A stretch of 64,000 nt of DNA from positions 33,865-97,864 of the forward strand of contig CANENE010000007.1 of NCBI GenBank assembly GCA_947428835.1, given 5' to 3'. This stretch comes from an uncultured bacterium (GTDB lineage: Bacteria; Cyanobacteriota; Vampirovibrionia; Gastranaerophilales; Gastranaerophilaceae). The notes under the pieces are model-generated. The model did no database searches, was not told the origin of the DNA, and saw only the letters and a program-made list of their open reading frames with translations. Positions 7,890-16,796 of the stretch are shown in pieces. Numbering within the stretch: position 1 is the stretch's first letter; each line of letters starts with the position of its first letter. The position numbers and the translations under genes were made by a program.

Positions 7890-9449
7890 ATGGAAAAATT
7901 TTATACAACAACAGCTATAGATTATGTAAACGGTGCCCCTCATATTGGCCACGCCTATGAAAAAATTCTGACAAATGTTATATTCAGGCATTTTAAGCAA
8001 AGAACAGATAACGCCTATATGCTTACAGGAGTAGACGAGCACGGAATTAAAATTCAAAAAACTTCTAAAGAAATGGGAATTGAACCAAAGGCTTTTTGCG
8101 ATATGAACGCTCAAAAATTCAAAGAAGCTTGGGAACTTTTAGATATCAACTATACAAAAATGATTAGAACAACAGATGATTACCATAAAAAATCCGTTCA
8201 GCTTATTTTTAAAAAGCTTATGGAAAAAGGCGATATCTATAAAAATTCTTATAAAGGCTTATACTGCGCAGGCTGTGAAGCATTTTTAGCTGAAAAAGAC
8301 CTTGATGAAGATGGTTTTTGCCCTGTTCATAAGAAAAAACCCGAAGTAGTCAGCGAAGAAAACTATTTCTTTAAATTAACTAAATACAAAGATGCTATAA
8401 TCAATCATATCAAGCAAAATCCTAATTTTATTATTCCAAGCTTTAGAGCAAAAGAGGTTTTAAATCAACTTGAAAATATTGAAGATATCTCTGTTTCAAG
8501 AGCGAAATCAAACGTGAGCTGGGGAATTGATGTCCTGGATGACCCGACACAGGTAATTTATGTTTGGATTGATGCGCTTTCAAACTACATAACGGCTTTA
8601 GGTTACGCGCCCGATAAAGAAAGTGAAGAATTTAAAAAATATTGGCCGGCTGATGTTCAGGTTATCGGAAAAGATATTTTAAAATTCCACAGTATCTACT
8701 GGCCCGCTATTTTGATGGCATTAGATTTGCCGCTTCCAAAGCACATTTTAGCCCATGGCTGGATTACAATTGATGAAACAAAAATGTCAAAATCACTGGG
8801 TAACGTCGTTTCTCCAAAAAGCGTTATGGAATCATTTAATCTCAATGAACCAGACGCATTCAGATATTATATGGCAACAGCGGCTCCCGTTGGAAAAGAT
8901 GGCAATTACTCTGATGACGATTTTAAAGAAAAGGTTAATGCAATTTTAGCTAATTCTATGGGAAATCTTTTAAACAGAACCTTATCAATGCTTGTTAAAT
9001 ACTTTGACGGCAACATCAAACAAGAATTTATCAAGCACAATAGTCTTTTTGATGGTGCAAAACAAACGATAGAAAAAGTTAAACACCATTTTGATTATTA
9101 TGAAGTCGCAGAAGCCGGGCAGGAAATTGCAAATTTAATTGACAAAACCAATAAATATGTAACCGACAGCGCCCCTTGGACGCTTGCAAAAGAAGAAAAG
9201 ATGGACGAAACCGGCCATATTCTATATACGGTACTTGAAATTATGTGTGTAGCTTCAAGCCTTATTTATCCATATTGCCCAAACATTGCTTCTAAAATGG
9301 CACATCAGCTAAAATATGATATCACTAAAAAAATAGATGATATTGATTTTAACAATATTAAAGAAGGAAAATTGATTTCAAAAGAAGAGATTGAACCTGT
9401 CTTTTTAAGGCTCGATAGCGAACTTGCAAAAGATAAAAAAAATAAATAA
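7890..9449 (+). CDS. metG: Methionyl-tRNA synthetase
   Basis: A class I synthetase that charges tRNA-Met. The 519-residue product has PHIGHAYEK near residue 17 and KMSKSLGN near residue 290, the two ATP-binding signatures. A single zinc knuckle of CAGC plus CPVH lies in the connecting domain, the one-knuckle Thermus-type arrangement. The anticodon-binding helical bundle follows, and there is no C-terminal tRNA-binding (EMAP-like) extension, hence the short length. An in-frame TTG at 7884 is possible, but the ATG at 7890 gives the standard MEKFYTTTAIDYVNG start. It is a monocistronic gene with an extended -10 upstream and a terminator-like hairpin after it. Confidence 0.96.
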   Translation: MEKFYTTTAIDYVNGAPHIGHAYEKILTNVIFRHFKQRTDNAYMLTGVDEHGIKIQKTSKEMGIEPKAFCDMNAQKFKEAWELLDINYTKMIRTTDDYHKKSVQLIFKKLMEKGDIYKNSYKGLYCAGCEAFLAEKDLDEDGFCPVHKKKPEVVSEENYFFKLTKYKDAIINHIKQNPNFIIPSFRAKEVLNQLENIEDISVSRAKSNVSWGIDVLDDPTQVIYVWIDALSNYITALGYAPDKESEEFKKYWPADVQVIGKDILKFHSIYWPAILMALDLPLPKHILAHGWITIDETKMSKSLGNVVSPKSVMESFNLNEPDAFRYYMATAAPVGKDGNYSDDDFKEKVNAILANSMGNLLNRTLSMLVKYFDGNIKQEFIKHNSLFDGAKQTIEKVKHHFDYYEVAEAGQEIANLIDKTNKYVTDSAPWTLAKEEKMDETGHILYTVLEIMCVASSLIYPYCPNIASKMAHQLKYDITKKIDDIDFNNIKEGKLISKEEIEPVFLRLDSELAKDKKNK

Positions 9450-9508
9450 TAAAAACAAAAAATTAGCACTTTGGATAACCTTTTATGGTAATGAATACAG
9501 ATTGAATA

Positions 9509-9550
9509 AAACGCATAATTTTAACATAAAAATTGTGCGTTTTTAATTTT
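9509..9550 (+). terminator. Terminator-like hairpin between metG and the SLH gene
   Basis: Arms at 9509-9522 and 9529-9542 pair over 14 bp with one G-T wobble and a 6-base loop, followed by a T-rich tail. Only 29 bases separate it from the ATG of the SLH gene. Either it ends metG transcription and the SLH promoter is squeezed in or upstream, or it lies in the SLH leader. Confidence 0.6.
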
Positions 9551-9571
9551 GAAACCATAAAAGGAGGAAAA

Positions 9572-11452
9572 ATGACTATTAAAAAAAGACTATTAACAGG
9601 AGCAACAATAAGTTTTTGCGCCCTTGCATTAACTGTTCCTATGGCTTTTGCAGCTTGCCCTGTTCAAAATGATTGCGGGTGCGATAAAACAACATCTGAA
9701 ATCGTAACACCTGACAATGCAACTTGTTCTAAATGCAAAAAATCAGATTGCGGATGCGAAAAGAAAAAGAAAAGCAAATGCGACCCATGTGAAAAACAAA
9801 AATCTGATTGCGGATGCCCAACAGGCGGTGCTGCACCATGTGTTGAAAAAATGCCTTTAAATCAACAAACTTATGCTTATCCAAACGCTATCTACTCTCA
9901 TTCTAATTCTGCTATCGTTGGCGATGAACACAATAACGCCCAAACAACAGATGTAGATGGAGCTATGATAGATTATAAATATAATGGCGTTCCTGTTGAA
10001 TGCGGATGCCCGACAGGCGGTGCAGCTCCTGTTATAAATAGTGCTGCAATGCCAAAATATGATTGTGCTGCTGCACCAAACGTATATTCCACAACAAATA
10101 TGGATATAATTACTTTAACAAAAGAACCCTTTGCAGCATTAGGTTTTACAGGTGCTGCTGCTGATATCACTTCTCAACAATATCCTGACGTATATGATAG
10201 CTACTGGGCTTCAGGCGATATCAACCGTTTAACCGAACAATGTATTCTCGAAGGATACCCCGATGGAATGTTTAAACCAAACAGACGTGTATCACGTGCT
10301 GAAATGGCAACAATGGTTGTTAAAGGTTACAACTTAGATGTTACTTCAGATTGCGATGATTTATCATTTATTGACGTTCCAAGAAGCCACTGGGCACATG
10401 ATTATATTTCTAAAGGCGTTGCCGAAAATATGATCAAAGGAAAAACAAATAATAAATTCTTCCCAAATGAAGATATTTCAAGAACAGAAGCACTTACAAT
10501 TATGTCTAAAGGCTTAAATTGTCCAATGGATGAAAACAAAGCAAATGAAATCCTGTCTCAATACAAAGACGGTGCTAAAGTTCCTTGCTGGGCACGTGAA
10601 TGTGTAGCTAAAGCTATCGAAAACGGTGCTCTTAAAAACGAAAGAAACCAAGACTTTATTCGTCCAAACGACAAAACTACCCGTGCAGAAGCATCTGCTA
10701 TGCTTCAATCTATGAGAATTGCAGGCGGATACGATAAATCAACCAAAACTGCAAGTCAGGATTTAGGCGGAAAAACATTTATTGAAAGAGAGACAAAAGT
10801 AACTATTCCTACTTTGGAACTTACAATGAATGATATAGTAAATGCTAAACACGTAAACGTTGGCGAACAATTTAGCGCAACTACTATTAATGAAATCACT
10901 ATCAACGGTCAAACTTTCCCATGCGGATCTACTGTTAGAGGTAAAGTTACAGAAGTTGTACGTCCAAGCAAAAACGACCAAGGTATGTTAAAACTTTCAT
11001 TCAATGAAATCATCGGTTGTGACGGCTGTAAAACTGCGCTTCCTAAACAAATCTTAACAGCTCGCGTTGAAAGACAAAAAGAAATCAACCCTGTATTAAG
11101 ACTTGTTCAGCTTCCATTCACTTGGGCGGGTACTGTAATTGGTACTGCAGGTAGAACCGTCGGTGGTGCTGCAATCGGTCTGTCAAATGCTGCAGAAGCA
11201 TTGCTTGACCAAACAGGTGTAGGTACTTCAGAACTTCTATCAGCTAAATTCAAAGCAGCAGGAAGAAGCTACCAAGACGGTCTAAAGACTGTATTTAGAG
11301 CTCCTGTCGACTTAACAAGAACTGCATTGTCAGGAACACTTGGTTTATTACAAACAACAGGCGATGAAATTGCTTATCTTGTAGATGGCAGCGGCGTTCC
11401 TATTGCAAAAGTAAATCCCAAAGAAAAAATCACAATTGCTTTTGGTAAGTAA
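9572..11452 (+). CDS. Secreted Cys-rich protein with three SLH domains
   Basis: A 626-residue exported protein. The signal peptide (MTIKKRLLTGATISFCALAL, cleavage after AFA near residue 27) is followed by a Cys-rich segment (28-150) with DCGC/CGCP motifs and CGCPTGGAAP twice. Three SLH domains follow (about 204-255, 265-317 and 332-382), with GYPDGMFKPN, SRAEM, SRTEA and TRAEA. In cyanobacterial relatives SLH domains tie outer-membrane proteins to peptidoglycan-linked polymer. The C-terminal half holds a beta-rich module (VNVGEQFSATT, GSTVRGKVTEV) and a Gly/Ala helical tail. No OprB-type barrel is evident, so it is not a classic SLH porin. The AAGGAGG four bases before the ATG sets the start and suggests strong translation; an earlier in-frame start at 9533 lacks this. 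Confidence 0.85.
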   Translation: MTIKKRLLTGATISFCALALTVPMAFAACPVQNDCGCDKTTSEIVTPDNATCSKCKKSDCGCEKKKKSKCDPCEKQKSDCGCPTGGAAPCVEKMPLNQQTYAYPNAIYSHSNSAIVGDEHNNAQTTDVDGAMIDYKYNGVPVECGCPTGGAAPVINSAAMPKYDCAAAPNVYSTTNMDIITLTKEPFAALGFTGAAADITSQQYPDVYDSYWASGDINRLTEQCILEGYPDGMFKPNRRVSRAEMATMVVKGYNLDVTSDCDDLSFIDVPRSHWAHDYISKGVAENMIKGKTNNKFFPNEDISRTEALTIMSKGLNCPMDENKANEILSQYKDGAKVPCWARECVAKAIENGALKNERNQDFIRPNDKTTRAEASAMLQSMRIAGGYDKSTKTASQDLGGKTFIERETKVTIPTLELTMNDIVNAKHVNVGEQFSATTINEITINGQTFPCGSTVRGKVTEVVRPSKNDQGMLKLSFNEIIGCDGCKTALPKQILTARVERQKEINPVLRLVQLPFTWAGTVIGTAGRTVGGAAIGLSNAAEALLDQTGVGTSELLSAKFKAAGRSYQDGLKTVFRAPVDLTRTALSGTLGLLQTTGDEIAYLVDGSGVPIAKVNPKEKITIAFGK

Positions 11453-11507
11453 TAACAAAAACGCCAATATTATATAAATAAATAAAGAAAAACTATTTAT
11501 AGTTTTA

Positions 11508-11546
11508 GACCGCAGGAACCATATTTCTTTTGCCTGCGGTCTTTTT
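11508..11546 (+). terminator. Strong terminator after the SLH gene
   Basis: GACCGCAGG (11508-11516) and CCTGCGGTC (11533-11541) form a perfect 9-bp GC-rich stem with a 16-base loop, followed by five T residues. It lies between the convergent SLH gene and pheS. Confidence 0.9.
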
Positions 11547-11564
11547 CGAATTTTATAATTTTTA

Positions 11565-12599
11565 TTAAAACTGTTTTAAAAATCTTTCGTCATTATTGAA
11601 AAAGAGCCTGATATCATCAATTGCATATTTTAGCATAGCAAGCCTTTCAACACCCATTCCAAAAGCAAAACCCGAATATATGTTAGGGTCAATTCCGGCA
11701 TCAGTTAAAACATTCGGATCTACCATACCGGCTCCTAATATCTCAAGCCAGCCTGTGCCCGAACAAACGCTGCAGCCTTTACCTTCACACATAATACATT
11801 GAACATCAATTTCAACGGATGGTTCTGTAAAAGGGAAAAAGCTGCTTCTATATCTGGTTGGGCGAGATGAGCCGAAATATAATCTTATAAATTCATTTAA
11901 AACACCTTTTAATTGTGCCATTGTAACATTTTTATCTATGTATAATCCTTCAATTTGATGGAAAAGATTGTTTTTTCTTGCACTTATGTTTTCATTTCTA
12001 TAGACGCGCCCCGGGGAAATTATTTTTATCGGAGGCTTCGAAGCTAACATCTGTCTGACTTGAGCATTTGAAGTTTGGCTTCTTAAAACAACATTGGCTG
12101 CACTTTTACAATAAAATGTATCTTGAACATCTCTTGCAGGGTGCTCTTTTGGAACATTTAGCATATCAAAATTATATTTTTCAACTTCAACTTCAGGAGA
12201 ATTTTTATTTTCAGCAAGAGAAAAACCAAGAAAATTAAAAATTTCAACAAGTTCATTTATAGTTCTTGTCAAAGGGTGAATGTGGCCTAAAGGATTATAA
12301 ATACCATCAAGCGTCACATCAATTTTTTCTTTGAGAAGTTTTTCATTCAATTCTTTTTTATAAAAAACTTCATTTTTTTCATCAATTAAACTATTGAGTT
12401 CATTTGAAACACTATTTAAAAGAGCGCCAATAATAGGCTTTTGAGAAGGCTCAAGGTCTTTCATACCTTTTTTTAAATTATTAAATTCGCTGTTTCTTGA
12501 AAGATACTTATTCTTAACAGCTTCAAGAGCTTTTAGGTTATCAGCTTCGTTTATTTCTTTAAGCGCGCAATTTTTGATTTCTTCTATTTTATTTTGCAT
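11565..12599 (-). CDS. pheS: Phenylalanyl-tRNA synthetase alpha subunit
   Basis: The catalytic subunit of the alpha2-beta2 enzyme charging tRNA-Phe. Class II motif 2 is GRVYRNENISARKNN with FHQIEG, motif 3 is GFAFGMGVERLAMLKY, and the Phe pocket region carries FFPFTEPS. An N-terminal coiled coil binds tRNA. A four-Cys knuckle (CIMC, CSVC) precedes GTGWLEILGAGMV, as in several bacterial PheS. The ORF could open at a TTG (12614), but the ATG at 12599 has GGAG nine bases upstream, giving 344 residues, the usual length. pheT is not adjacent, so the subunits are encoded apart here. Confidence 0.95.
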   Translation of the reverse strand: MQNKIEEIKNCALKEINEADNLKALEAVKNKYLSRNSEFNNLKKGMKDLEPSQKPIIGALLNSVSNELNSLIDEKNEVFYKKELNEKLLKEKIDVTLDGIYNPLGHIHPLTRTINELVEIFNFLGFSLAENKNSPEVEVEKYNFDMLNVPKEHPARDVQDTFYCKSAANVVLRSQTSNAQVRQMLASKPPIKIISPGRVYRNENISARKNNLFHQIEGLYIDKNVTMAQLKGVLNEFIRLYFGSSRPTRYRSSFFPFTEPSVEIDVQCIMCEGKGCSVCSGTGWLEILGAGMVDPNVLTDAGIDPNIYSGFAFGMGVERLAMLKYAIDDIRLFFNNDERFLKQF

Positions 12600-12692
12600 A
12601 TTCTTATTCTCCAATTATTATCATAGCAAAAAAATAATAAATAAATAGATTTTTATCGTATAATTTTAATTAAAAAGAGGCGGGGGTTATAA

Positions 12693-15600
12693 ATGAAAAA
12701 ATTTTTAATCGGATTTTTATATGTTATTTCTATTTTACTTATAGGCTTTTATATGGCATTTTTAACAGCCCCTTTAATTGTTAATAAGTTTTATGATTTT
12801 GAGCAGTTTAAACCCATCGTTCAAAAGCTCATAAAAGAAAATTCCAAGCTCAATTTAAACTATAATTCAATAAAAATCTACACAACTCCAATGCTTTCTA
12901 TTGGCGCAAGTGTGGATAATATATCTGTTGATTTTGATGACAAGACAAATTTTATAAATATTGAAAAAGTGAAAGGCGGAATTTGGCTTCCTGCCATATT
13001 TGCGCTTAATATAAAAACTGCAAATGTTGAAATTACTTCTCCAAAAATCAATGTTGAAGCTAAAGATAAGCAATATAAAATTGTTCAAATTGTAGAAGAT
13101 ATAGTCAATGAAAACAACCAAAAACCACAAGCAGCCAAACAAGAGCCATCTAAAAATATTCAAAAACTTATGTCTATGGTAAAAATTAATGTTCCAAATA
13201 TTAAAATAACTGATTTGGATGTTAAAGTTTTTGACAACAAAAACAGTCTTACTTTAAATACTCCAAAGCTTAATCTTGGCTATTTTGGCACATTAGATGG
13301 GAAAAAACAAAAAACAAAATTTAAAACAATAGTTTCGCTTTTTTCAAATGAAAATCAAAACATCCTTGCTGATTTAAAAGTTAAAATAGAACTTCCTGAT
13401 GCTGTAAAAGGCCCAAAAGAAGAAATCGACAAAGACGAAAAAATTAAAATTCCTTTTATAGATTTAATTGAAATTTATCAAACCTACGACCTTAATATGA
13501 ATACCGTTGCAAGGCTTAATTTAAAGAAAAACGGAATATATGGATTTTTAAATGTTGATGATTTTAATTTAAAATTATCTTCAATTAGGCTTCCAAATAG
13601 CTTTTTACATACTAAATTTTCAAAAAACAAAGTCCAATATGATAGCAGTATTTATGTAAAAGATGATGAAAAAATTGCGCTAACCGGAGATATCAAACTT
13701 GGAAAGCATCCTTATTTTAATTCTAATATTCAATCAGACAAAATCTACTTTAAAAATATTTTAGATTTAACAAAAGGATTACTGGACAGCCTAAATATAA
13801 AAAACGATATAGCTTCAATTGAAACAAAAGGATATCTTGAAGCAAATGCCGATATCAAAACTAACTTTAAAAAGCTTAAATCAAAAGGAAATATTCTTAT
13901 AAAAGAAGGTTCTTTTATAAATACCAAAAACAAAATAGGAATAAAAAATCTTGAAGTAGGTTTAATTTTCGATGATAACGCCTTAAATATCAAAGACACT
14001 CACGCTAATATTAATAATTCAAATATTGATATAGAAGGTTATATAGATAATAAAACCAATACAAAAATTAATCTTGATATCAAAGATTTACCCCTTGAAA
14101 CATTGTATGTCGCTTTTTGCCCCAAAGAAATCAAAAGAGATCTTAACCTAAAAAAAGCAAATTTGAGCGTAAAGACAAACATTGAAGGAAAACTTGATAA
14201 TTTAGAAGCTAAAATTAAAACTTCTTTAGAAAATCTTGCATTGAATGATACCAAAAATACAATGTTTATTAATAACAGCAATCTGAATTTATCTTTTGAT
14301 GCTTCAAAAGATGGTATTTTAGGTCAAATTGAAAATAATGGCTTTAATTTTACCCTGCCAAAAGCAAAAACAAAAGCCCAAATAAACAATCTCAAAATAA
14401 GCCTTGATGAAAATAACATCAAAATAAATCCTTTTGATGTTATCTATAATTCGCTTTCAAAAATTAACATCCAAGGACAAATTGAAAATTACCTAAAAGA
14501 CCCAAATATAGATATTTTTGCAGATGGAAAAATCTCAACTATAAATTTAAAAGAAACTTTAGGCAAAGAAATTTCATATTATCTTGTTTCAAAAGGTTCA
14601 ATTCCATTTAAAACAAGTATTAAAGGAGATTCAAAAAAACAAGAAATCCTTACACAAATATATTCTGATAACGCCAACTACATAACACCTGTTGATATAG
14701 CTAAACTTATTGGCAAAAAGAGCATAATGCAAGCTGATATCACTTTTAAAGGAAACAAAATTAAATTAAAAGATTCAGGACTGTATCTTGCAAATGCTTT
14801 TTCAAATGATTTAAAATCAAACGTCAATGAAAACAATAAAATCGCGGATTTAACCGCTATTATTGATAATAATCATATTAATTTATTTAGATTAACAATT
14901 CCAAAAAGAACAAAAGCCAAAATTTCAATATTTAAAAAATCAGGTTTTGACATTCAGGGTAAAATGCTTTTAAGGGGTGCTTTTGATGACCTTGCATATC
15001 TTGGAAACATAAATATCTCTAATATCAATATCCCTGAATTGCTTTTTAAACTTGGTGCTTTTGACATGGATTTCAATTCCAAAAATTTAAATTTAAAAGG
15101 CTCTAATATTGATTTAAACGGTTCACAAGTAAATGGAAACTTAAAAGTAGATTTAAATTCGCTTTCATCAGATACAATTAAAATAAAAGATTTATTGATT
15201 ACATCAAATTCTATAAATGTAGATAAAGCCCTCATAGTGCTTGAAAAATTAAATAACTACCTGCCTGCCGCTTCTGCTTCAAAAAGCCCGAAGGAGGCTG
15301 CGCAAGCTAACATACCAATTAAACTTGATGGCAAGTTTAATATTAATAACCTAAAAACCGGAATGATAGAGCTATCTGATACTAAAGGTAACTTAAACAT
15401 GGAAAAAAATAACCTATATATAAATAATCTAGGTGTCAAAGGCTTTGATGGCAATATCTCGGGTAATATCACAATGAATCTGATAAATGGTTTAATGGAT
15501 ATAAAATTAAAAGGAAACAATATCAACTACGATAAACTTATGATTCAAGCAGCAGGTCTTAAAGATACAATTACAGGAACCGGTGATTTTACAACAGATA

Positions 15601-16613
15601 TATCTTTAAAAGGCAGCACATATCTTGAACAGGTAAAATCACTGAAAGGCAATGTTACTTTCAAAATCAAAGAGGGGCAGTATGGTCCTTTTGCAAAGCT
15701 TGAAAATTTCTTTTTAGCTGAAAATATCAGAGAAAACCCCGTTTTTAAAGCTACAATCGGCTCAATTTTAACCCCAATTGCAACAATAGATAGTTCCCAC
15801 TTTGAAAATTTAATTGGAAACCTAAATTTTAAAGACGGAAATGTATATCTAAGCCCGATTACATCGCAAGGAGATATTCTTTGCATCTTAATCAAAGGGC
15901 AGATGAATTTAATAAGTAATGAACTTGATACATTTGCAAGAGTCCGTCTGGCATCTGCCGTATCAGATTTGCTTGGACCTATTGCCGTTGCAAATCCTGT
16001 TAATCTTGTTAAAAACACGCCCGGATTAAATATTGCAACTGCAAAATTATTTACCGTTTTTACAACAGTTGTTCAAGAATCCGAATACAAAGAAATCCCC
16101 GATTTTTCAGCCAAACACTCTGATATCAACGCAACGAAATTTCAAATAATTTTAAAAGGTGATGTCAATAAACCATTGAAACTTGTTAAATCATTTAAAT
16201 GGCTTGCTCTTAAAGACGAGATGGAGCTTGCACAAGAATTTAGCAATAAATACATATTAGAGCAGCAACAGCAAATGAAACAAGCCTTAATGGAAAAACT
16301 GCAAAAAGAATACGAAGAAAATAACAAATTAAAAGTCGGGGTAGAAAAAGTATTAAAAATGGATACTACCGCCCCGAAGGTCAAAGAAATGCTTGTTGAC
16401 GAAATATTAAACACAAGACAAGAACTACAAAATAAACAAAACGAAATAAGAATTAAAAACGAACAAAAGAAACAAGAGGCTATTCAAAAGCTTCAAAACA
16501 AAAATCTTGAAAACCAACAAAAGTTAAAAAACTTTGAACAAAATCTGCAAAATAAAATACAAGATAAAATAAAGCCTGTTCAAAGCACTGAATCAAGCAA
16601 TTCGGGCAGCTAA
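12693..16613 (+). CDS. Giant AsmA/YhdP-like envelope protein
   Basis: A 1306-residue protein with one N-terminal membrane anchor (residues 3-27) and a long periplasmic body of short beta-strand repeats such as NLKISLDENNIKINPFDVIY. This pattern is typical of AsmA-like/TamB-like bridge proteins thought to carry phospholipids between the inner and outer membranes. The C-terminal AsmA-like domain is recognisable at about 950-1130 (LKGNVTFKIKEGQYG, then IDSSHFENLIGNLNFKDG). It ends in a Gln/Lys-rich coiled coil (about 1195-1300). The exact transport role is inferred. The ATG has a purine-rich GAGGCGGGGG upstream. A second AsmA-like protein is encoded at 34961. Confidence 0.8.
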   Translation: MKKFLIGFLYVISILLIGFYMAFLTAPLIVNKFYDFEQFKPIVQKLIKENSKLNLNYNSIKIYTTPMLSIGASVDNISVDFDDKTNFINIEKVKGGIWLPAIFALNIKTANVEITSPKINVEAKDKQYKIVQIVEDIVNENNQKPQAAKQEPSKNIQKLMSMVKINVPNIKITDLDVKVFDNKNSLTLNTPKLNLGYFGTLDGKKQKTKFKTIVSLFSNENQNILADLKVKIELPDAVKGPKEEIDKDEKIKIPFIDLIEIYQTYDLNMNTVARLNLKKNGIYGFLNVDDFNLKLSSIRLPNSFLHTKFSKNKVQYDSSIYVKDDEKIALTGDIKLGKHPYFNSNIQSDKIYFKNILDLTKGLLDSLNIKNDIASIETKGYLEANADIKTNFKKLKSKGNILIKEGSFINTKNKIGIKNLEVGLIFDDNALNIKDTHANINNSNIDIEGYIDNKTNTKINLDIKDLPLETLYVAFCPKEIKRDLNLKKANLSVKTNIEGKLDNLEAKIKTSLENLALNDTKNTMFINNSNLNLSFDASKDGILGQIENNGFNFTLPKAKTKAQINNLKISLDENNIKINPFDVIYNSLSKINIQGQIENYLKDPNIDIFADGKISTINLKETLGKEISYYLVSKGSIPFKTSIKGDSKKQEILTQIYSDNANYITPVDIAKLIGKKSIMQADITFKGNKIKLKDSGLYLANAFSNDLKSNVNENNKIADLTAIIDNNHINLFRLTIPKRTKAKISIFKKSGFDIQGKMLLRGAFDDLAYLGNINISNINIPELLFKLGAFDMDFNSKNLNLKGSNIDLNGSQVNGNLKVDLNSLSSDTIKIKDLLITSNSINVDKALIVLEKLNNYLPAASASKSPKEAAQANIPIKLDGKFNINNLKTGMIELSDTKGNLNMEKNNLYINNLGVKGFDGNISGNITMNLINGLMDIKLKGNNINYDKLMIQAAGLKDTITGTGDFTTDISLKGSTYLEQVKSLKGNVTFKIKEGQYGPFAKLENFFLAENIRENPVFKATIGSILTPIATIDSSHFENLIGNLNFKDGNVYLSPITSQGDILCILIKGQMNLISNELDTFARVRLASAVSDLLGPIAVANPVNLVKNTPGLNIATAKLFTVFTTVVQESEYKEIPDFSAKHSDINATKFQIILKGDVNKPLKLVKSFKWLALKDEMELAQEFSNKYILEQQQQMKQALMEKLQKEYEENNKLKVGVEKVLKMDTTAPKVKEMLVDEILNTRQELQNKQNEIRIKNEQKKQEAIQKLQNKNLENQQKLKNFEQNLQNKIQDKIKPVQSTESSNSGS

Positions 16614-16662
16614 TGAGATAATTAAAATAAAATCTTTTGTAAATTTTTGTAAAAAAAATTGA

Positions 16663-16701
16663 CATGAAAATAAAAGATGCGCAAAAAAATTTATTTTCAT
16701 G
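16663..16701. repeat. Perfect 12-bp inverted repeat in a gene-free gap
   Basis: CATGAAAATAAA (16663-16674) and TTTATTTTCATG (16690-16701) are exact reverse complements around a 15-base loop. It lies in the 183-bp gap after the giant AsmA-like gene, overlapping a TTGACA at 16659, and is separate from the terminator at 16757. No T-run follows on the plus strand. Confidence 0.6.
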
Positions 16702-16756
16702 CATTAATAGTGATGTAAACTCCTCTATAAACTCCGTAATACTAATTCTATCCATC

Positions 16757-16794
16757 ACGGCATAATTTGTTTGACAAATTGAGCCGTTTTTTTT
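16757..16794 (+). terminator. Rho-independent terminator, plus strand
   Basis: ACGGC and GCCGT close a stem that continues through AATTTG/CAAATT with a few unpaired bases, followed by eight T residues. It ends transcripts from the giant AsmA-like gene, or a small RNA arising in the 140 bases before it. Confidence 0.75.
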
Positions 16795-16796
16795 GT

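Noticed and set aside
15545..16018. 157-residue minus-strand ORF inside the giant AsmA-like gene
   Set aside because: The plus-strand frame is continuous, with a clear AsmA-like domain here; the antisense ORF has no ribosome site or recognisable motif.
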